9,103 nucleotides of DNA, taken from the NCBI GenBank assembly GCA_002352665.1, contig DEIV01000085.1, positions 1 to 9,103 on the forward strand, given 5' to 3'. The position numbers were made by a program, and so were the translations under genes. This DNA comes from Flavobacteriaceae bacterium UBA2765 (GTDB lineage Bacteria; Bacteroidota; Bacteroidia; Flavobacteriales; Flavobacteriaceae). Positions 6,598-9,103 of this stretch are shown here, in pieces. The notes beneath the pieces are model-generated. The model saw nothing but the letters and a program-made list of their open reading frames with translations, did no database searches and was not told where the DNA came from. Positions within the stretch are counted from its first letter, which is position 1. Each line of letters opens with the position of its first letter.

Positions 6598-7857
6598 ATG
6601 AAGTTTATTTTTGATAGTGATGTTTGGCAGGAAATTTTTGGATCGATAAAGAAGAGTAAATTAAGAACTGCTATTACTATTATTGGTGTTTTATGGGGCA
6701 TATTTCTCTTTATAACATTACTAGGAGCAGCTAGAGGTATGGAGAATGGATTTGATAAAGAGTTTAAGAATTTAGCTACCAATAGTATTTTTTTATGGGC
6801 ACAGAGTACTAGTATGCCGAATAAAGGATTTCAAAGAGGACGACAATTAAGGTTAAAAAGACAAGATGTTGAAGCCATTAATAAACAGGTGCCTGAAATA
6901 GCCTTTGTAGTACCTAGAGATGTTCAAGGTGTATTTGGAGGGCCACCTGCTAAAGTTAAACGAAAAACAAATTCAAAAACCTACAAACTTTTTGGTGATT
7001 ATCCAACTTTAGATAATGTAAATAAAGTTAAAATATTAGCTGGAAGATTTATCAATGTAAATGATATTGATAATGAAAAAAAGATCTGTATTATAGGTGA
7101 AAAAGTTGTGGATGAATTATTTGAAATTGATGAAAAACCTGTAGGAGATTATCTGGAAATTAATGGTAGCTTTTTTCAAATTGTTGGCACATATAAGGAT
7201 AATGGAAATAGCTTTGAAGGTGATGATTCTATTTATATTCCTTTTTCAACCTTTAGAAAAATAAATAATACCGGAGATAATATTGGATGGATGGTAATAG
7301 CTGCTCACAAAGAGGCGGATATACTAAAAGTTGAGAAAGATGTTAAAACAATTCTTAGACGAAGACATAATGTACATCAAGAAGATGAACGGGCCTTTGG
7401 ATCATTTAATTTTGGTGAAATGTTTGCTAAAATAACAGGTTTTGTAAAGGGAATTAAATTTTTGACTTGGTTTGTAGGTATTTCAACTTTAATAGCAGGG
7501 GTAATAGCCATTGGTAGTATTTTATTGATTACCGTTAAAGAACGCACCAATGAAATTGGTATAAGAAGAGCCTTGGGTGCAACACCTAGTAATATTAAAG
7601 GTCAAATAGTATTAGAATCGGTTTTTTTAACATTAGTAGCGGGAATTTTAGGAATTATTTTTGGTGGATTGGTATTAATTATCATTAATAGTACTTTGGC
7701 GGGGGGAGATGGTTTTCCGTTTGTAAACCCCACTGTAAATATCCCTATTGCCATTGGAGCTGTATTTGCATTGGTGACTTTTGGTTCACTCATCGGCATG
7801 ATTCCCGCACAAAGAGCGGTAAGCATTAGGCCAATTGAGGCTTTAAGGGATGAATAA
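6598..7857 (+). CDS. MacB-like ABC transporter permease, second paralogue
   Basis: A 419-residue permease with the same design as its upstream neighbour. The N-terminal cytoplasmic helix (DVWQEIFGSIKKSKLRTAIT) is followed by TM1 (about 24-45) and a periplasmic domain to about residue 280. The FtsX core has helices near 288-313, 335-364 and 381-402. The coupling loop KERTNEIGIRRALGATP (314-330) and the canonical end IPAQRAVSIRPIEALRDE are intact. Like the first permease it has ATNSIF (60-65) and KGFQRGR (76-82) at the start of the periplasmic domain, which marks the two as products of an old duplication. Elsewhere the periplasmic parts differ, as expected for specialised halves of a heterodimer. 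A 110-base gap separates it from the adaptor gene. No terminator hairpin is seen there, so one transcript could cover all four genes. Confidence 0.9.
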   Translation: MKFIFDSDVWQEIFGSIKKSKLRTAITIIGVLWGIFLFITLLGAARGMENGFDKEFKNLATNSIFLWAQSTSMPNKGFQRGRQLRLKRQDVEAINKQVPEIAFVVPRDVQGVFGGPPAKVKRKTNSKTYKLFGDYPTLDNVNKVKILAGRFINVNDIDNEKKICIIGEKVVDELFEIDEKPVGDYLEINGSFFQIVGTYKDNGNSFEGDDSIYIPFSTFRKINNTGDNIGWMVIAAHKEADILKVEKDVKTILRRRHNVHQEDERAFGSFNFGEMFAKITGFVKGIKFLTWFVGISTLIAGVIAIGSILLITVKERTNEIGIRRALGATPSNIKGQIVLESVFLTLVAGILGIIFGGLVLIIINSTLAGGDGFPFVNPTVNIPIAIGAVFALVTFGSLIGMIPAQRAVSIRPIEALRDE

Positions 7858-7915
7858 AGGGACTTTAATACAGGGCATTTGAAGCTGAATGGTTTAAAAA
7901 AATATAGAAAAGTAT

Positions 7916-7952
7916 CAAATTAATCAACACAAATATTAACAAATTAATCAAC
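7916..7952 (+). repeat. 12-bp repeat array upstream of the adaptor gene
   Basis: caaattaatcaac occurs exactly twice, at 7916-7928 and 7940-7952. The 11 bases between contain a degenerate third copy (cacaaatattaa at 7928-7939), so the stretch can be read as three units of 12 bases. It ends 15 bases before the start codon of the membrane-fusion protein. A direct-repeat operator or leader element is possible; slippage in AT-rich DNA is the simple alternative. Confidence 0.5.
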
Positions 7953-7967
7953 TGAAAATTTAGTAGA

Positions 7968-9083
7968 ATGAAAAAAACAATAATATTTTCTATCATCGGA
8001 ATTGCATTTATAGCAATATTGGTATGGTTCGGTAAAATGAATAGTAAATCTGCTGTTGAATATGAAACTGAAAAACCATTTAAAACAAATATTGTTAAAA
8101 AAACGGTGGCAACTGGTAAAGTTACCCCTTTAGAGGAAATTGAAATTAAGCCTCAAATTTCAGGAATTATCGATAGAATATTTCTAATTGAAGGTGCTAA
8201 AGTTAAAAAAGGTGATCTTATAGCCAAAGTAAGAGTTGTGCCTAATGAACAATCTTTAAGTAGTGCTAGAGGTAGAGTGAATAGCATACAAATTCAATTA
8301 AATAATGCTAAAATTTCTTACGATAGAAATAAGACTTTATATGATAAAGGTGTTATTTCTCGTGCTGAATTTGAAAATGTTGAACTGTCTTATAGTCAAG
8401 CGAAACAAGATTTACAAAATGCTCAAAATGACTATCAAATTATAAGAAGTGGTTCTTCGGGATCTGGCGGATCTGCAAATACTAATATTAGAGCTCAAAT
8501 ATCAGGTACTATTCTAGAAATACCTGTTAAAGAAGGTGATCAGGTTATAGAAAGTAATAATTTTAATGCAGGTACCACAATAGCATCAATTGCAGATATG
8601 TCTAAAATGATTTTTGAAGGCAAGGTAGATGAAGCTGAAGTTGGTAAAATAGAAAAAGATATTGATTTAGAAATAATATTAGGAGCCGTTGATGATAAGA
8701 AATTTCCCGCAAAATTAAACTTTATCGCCCCTAAAGGTACTGAAGAAAGTGGTGCGGTTCAATTTACCATTAAAGCTGATGTTACTTTAGATGAAAACTA
8801 TTTTTTAAGAGCGGGTTATAGTGCTAATGCAGAAATTGTGTTAGAGCAAAAAGACAGTGTGCTTTCTTTGAGAGAGGCCTTATTACAGTTTGATAAAAAA
8901 ACGGAAAAGCCTTATGTAGAGATAAAAACAGGTGAGGATAAATTTGAACGAAAAGATATTGAAATTGGTATTTCAGATGGTATTAATGTTGAAATAGTAA
9001 GTGGTATTACAAAAGATGATGAAGTTAAAATTTGGAATAAGATGGCCAAAAAGAAAGATGATGATGAAGAAAATACAGATTAA
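7968..9083 (+). CDS. HlyD/MacA-like periplasmic adaptor protein
   Basis: A 371-residue membrane-fusion (RND/ABC periplasmic adaptor) protein that would link the permease pair to an outer-membrane channel. It is anchored by one N-terminal helix (about 5-22) after MKK, with no lipobox cysteine. The first lipoyl half is at about 46-90 (ATGKVTPLEEIEIKPQISG, then EGAKVKKGD). A helical hairpin spans about 93-158, with the tip around YDKGVISRAEFE, typical of MacA-like adaptors. The second lipoyl half (about 172-209) has the mirror pattern AQISGTILEIPVKEGDQV. The beta-barrel (about 211-290) contains FEGKVDEAEVGKI and FLRAGYSANAEI, and a membrane-proximal domain runs to about 357. The tail is highly charged (KKKDDDEENTD). 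A glycine/serine linker (161-169) joins hairpin and second lipoyl half. Each hairpin arm is only about 30 residues, so it must rely on a long partner channel. The ATPase-permease-permease-adaptor order and common strand support one export system. Confidence 0.92.
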   Translation: MKKTIIFSIIGIAFIAILVWFGKMNSKSAVEYETEKPFKTNIVKKTVATGKVTPLEEIEIKPQISGIIDRIFLIEGAKVKKGDLIAKVRVVPNEQSLSSARGRVNSIQIQLNNAKISYDRNKTLYDKGVISRAEFENVELSYSQAKQDLQNAQNDYQIIRSGSSGSGGSANTNIRAQISGTILEIPVKEGDQVIESNNFNAGTTIASIADMSKMIFEGKVDEAEVGKIEKDIDLEIILGAVDDKKFPAKLNFIAPKGTEESGAVQFTIKADVTLDENYFLRAGYSANAEIVLEQKDSVLSLREALLQFDKKTEKPYVEIKTGEDKFERKDIEIGISDGINVEIVSGITKDDEVKIWNKMAKKKDDDEENTD

Positions 9084-9103
9084 ATAACGTGAGTTCGATA
9101 TAA

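Noticed and set aside
6151..6782. Minus-strand open frames within the two permease genes (6151-6393 and 6537-6782)
   Set aside because: Both lie opposite well-supported permease sequence, have low-complexity translations and no family pattern.
4650..7857. LolCDE-type lipoprotein release system as an alternative for the exporter
   Set aside because: The two permeases and ATPase alone could suggest it, but an adjoining HlyD/MacA-type adaptor fits a MacAB-like tripartite exporter better.
9084..9103. Possible start of a further gene (GTG) after the adaptor
   Set aside because: The GTG frame meets a stop after four codons and the window ends; nothing can be supported.

Overview
The window is AT-rich, has A-rich leaders with no consistent Shine-Dalgarno sites, and carries several families typical of marine or soil Flavobacteriia: DUF2853, a DUF6787-like small membrane protein, a DUF937 protein, a DCC-family thiol oxidoreductase and a split MacB-type exporter. 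It most likely comes from a flavobacterial (Bacteroidota) chromosome. I see no phage, plasmid, IS, CRISPR, rRNA or tRNA signals.

Left part (1-1500): a small DUF2853 protein on the plus strand converges on a two-helix membrane protein on the minus strand. They share a strong hairpin terminator at 401-435 that can work in both directions. Next comes a minus-strand DUF937 protein with its own terminator (789-825). A near-consensus Bacteroidota -7 element lies just upstream of the membrane-protein gene.

Centre (1609-4553): a sodium/proton-coupled dicarboxylate or acidic amino acid symporter with all signature motifs, then a two-domain 3-mercaptopyruvate/thiosulfate sulfurtransferase. The sulfurtransferase stop overlaps an ATG that heads a 94-codon open frame (3840-4124). 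That frame has no usable start and is blocked by TAA at the third codon. Its translation looks like the C-terminal end of a DUF1704 'QEGLA-motif'/tyrosine-carboxypeptidase-like protein, so I call it a gene remnant. A minus-strand DCC-family protein with a CxxC motif follows.

Right part (4650-9083): four co-directional genes form one export module. They are a stand-alone MacB/LolD-type ATPase, two paralogous MacB-like permeases that probably pair as a heterodimer, and a HlyD/MacA-like membrane-fusion protein. ATP hydrolysis in the cytoplasm would drive the permease pair, and the adaptor would connect it to an outer-membrane TolC-like channel, which is not in the window. The substrate cannot be read from the sequence. 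A 12-bp repeat array precedes the adaptor gene and may be a separate control point.

I do not see a clearly new biological system. The most interesting items are the unannotated gene remnant at 3840-4124, the repeat array at 7916-7952 and the split, heteromeric exporter.
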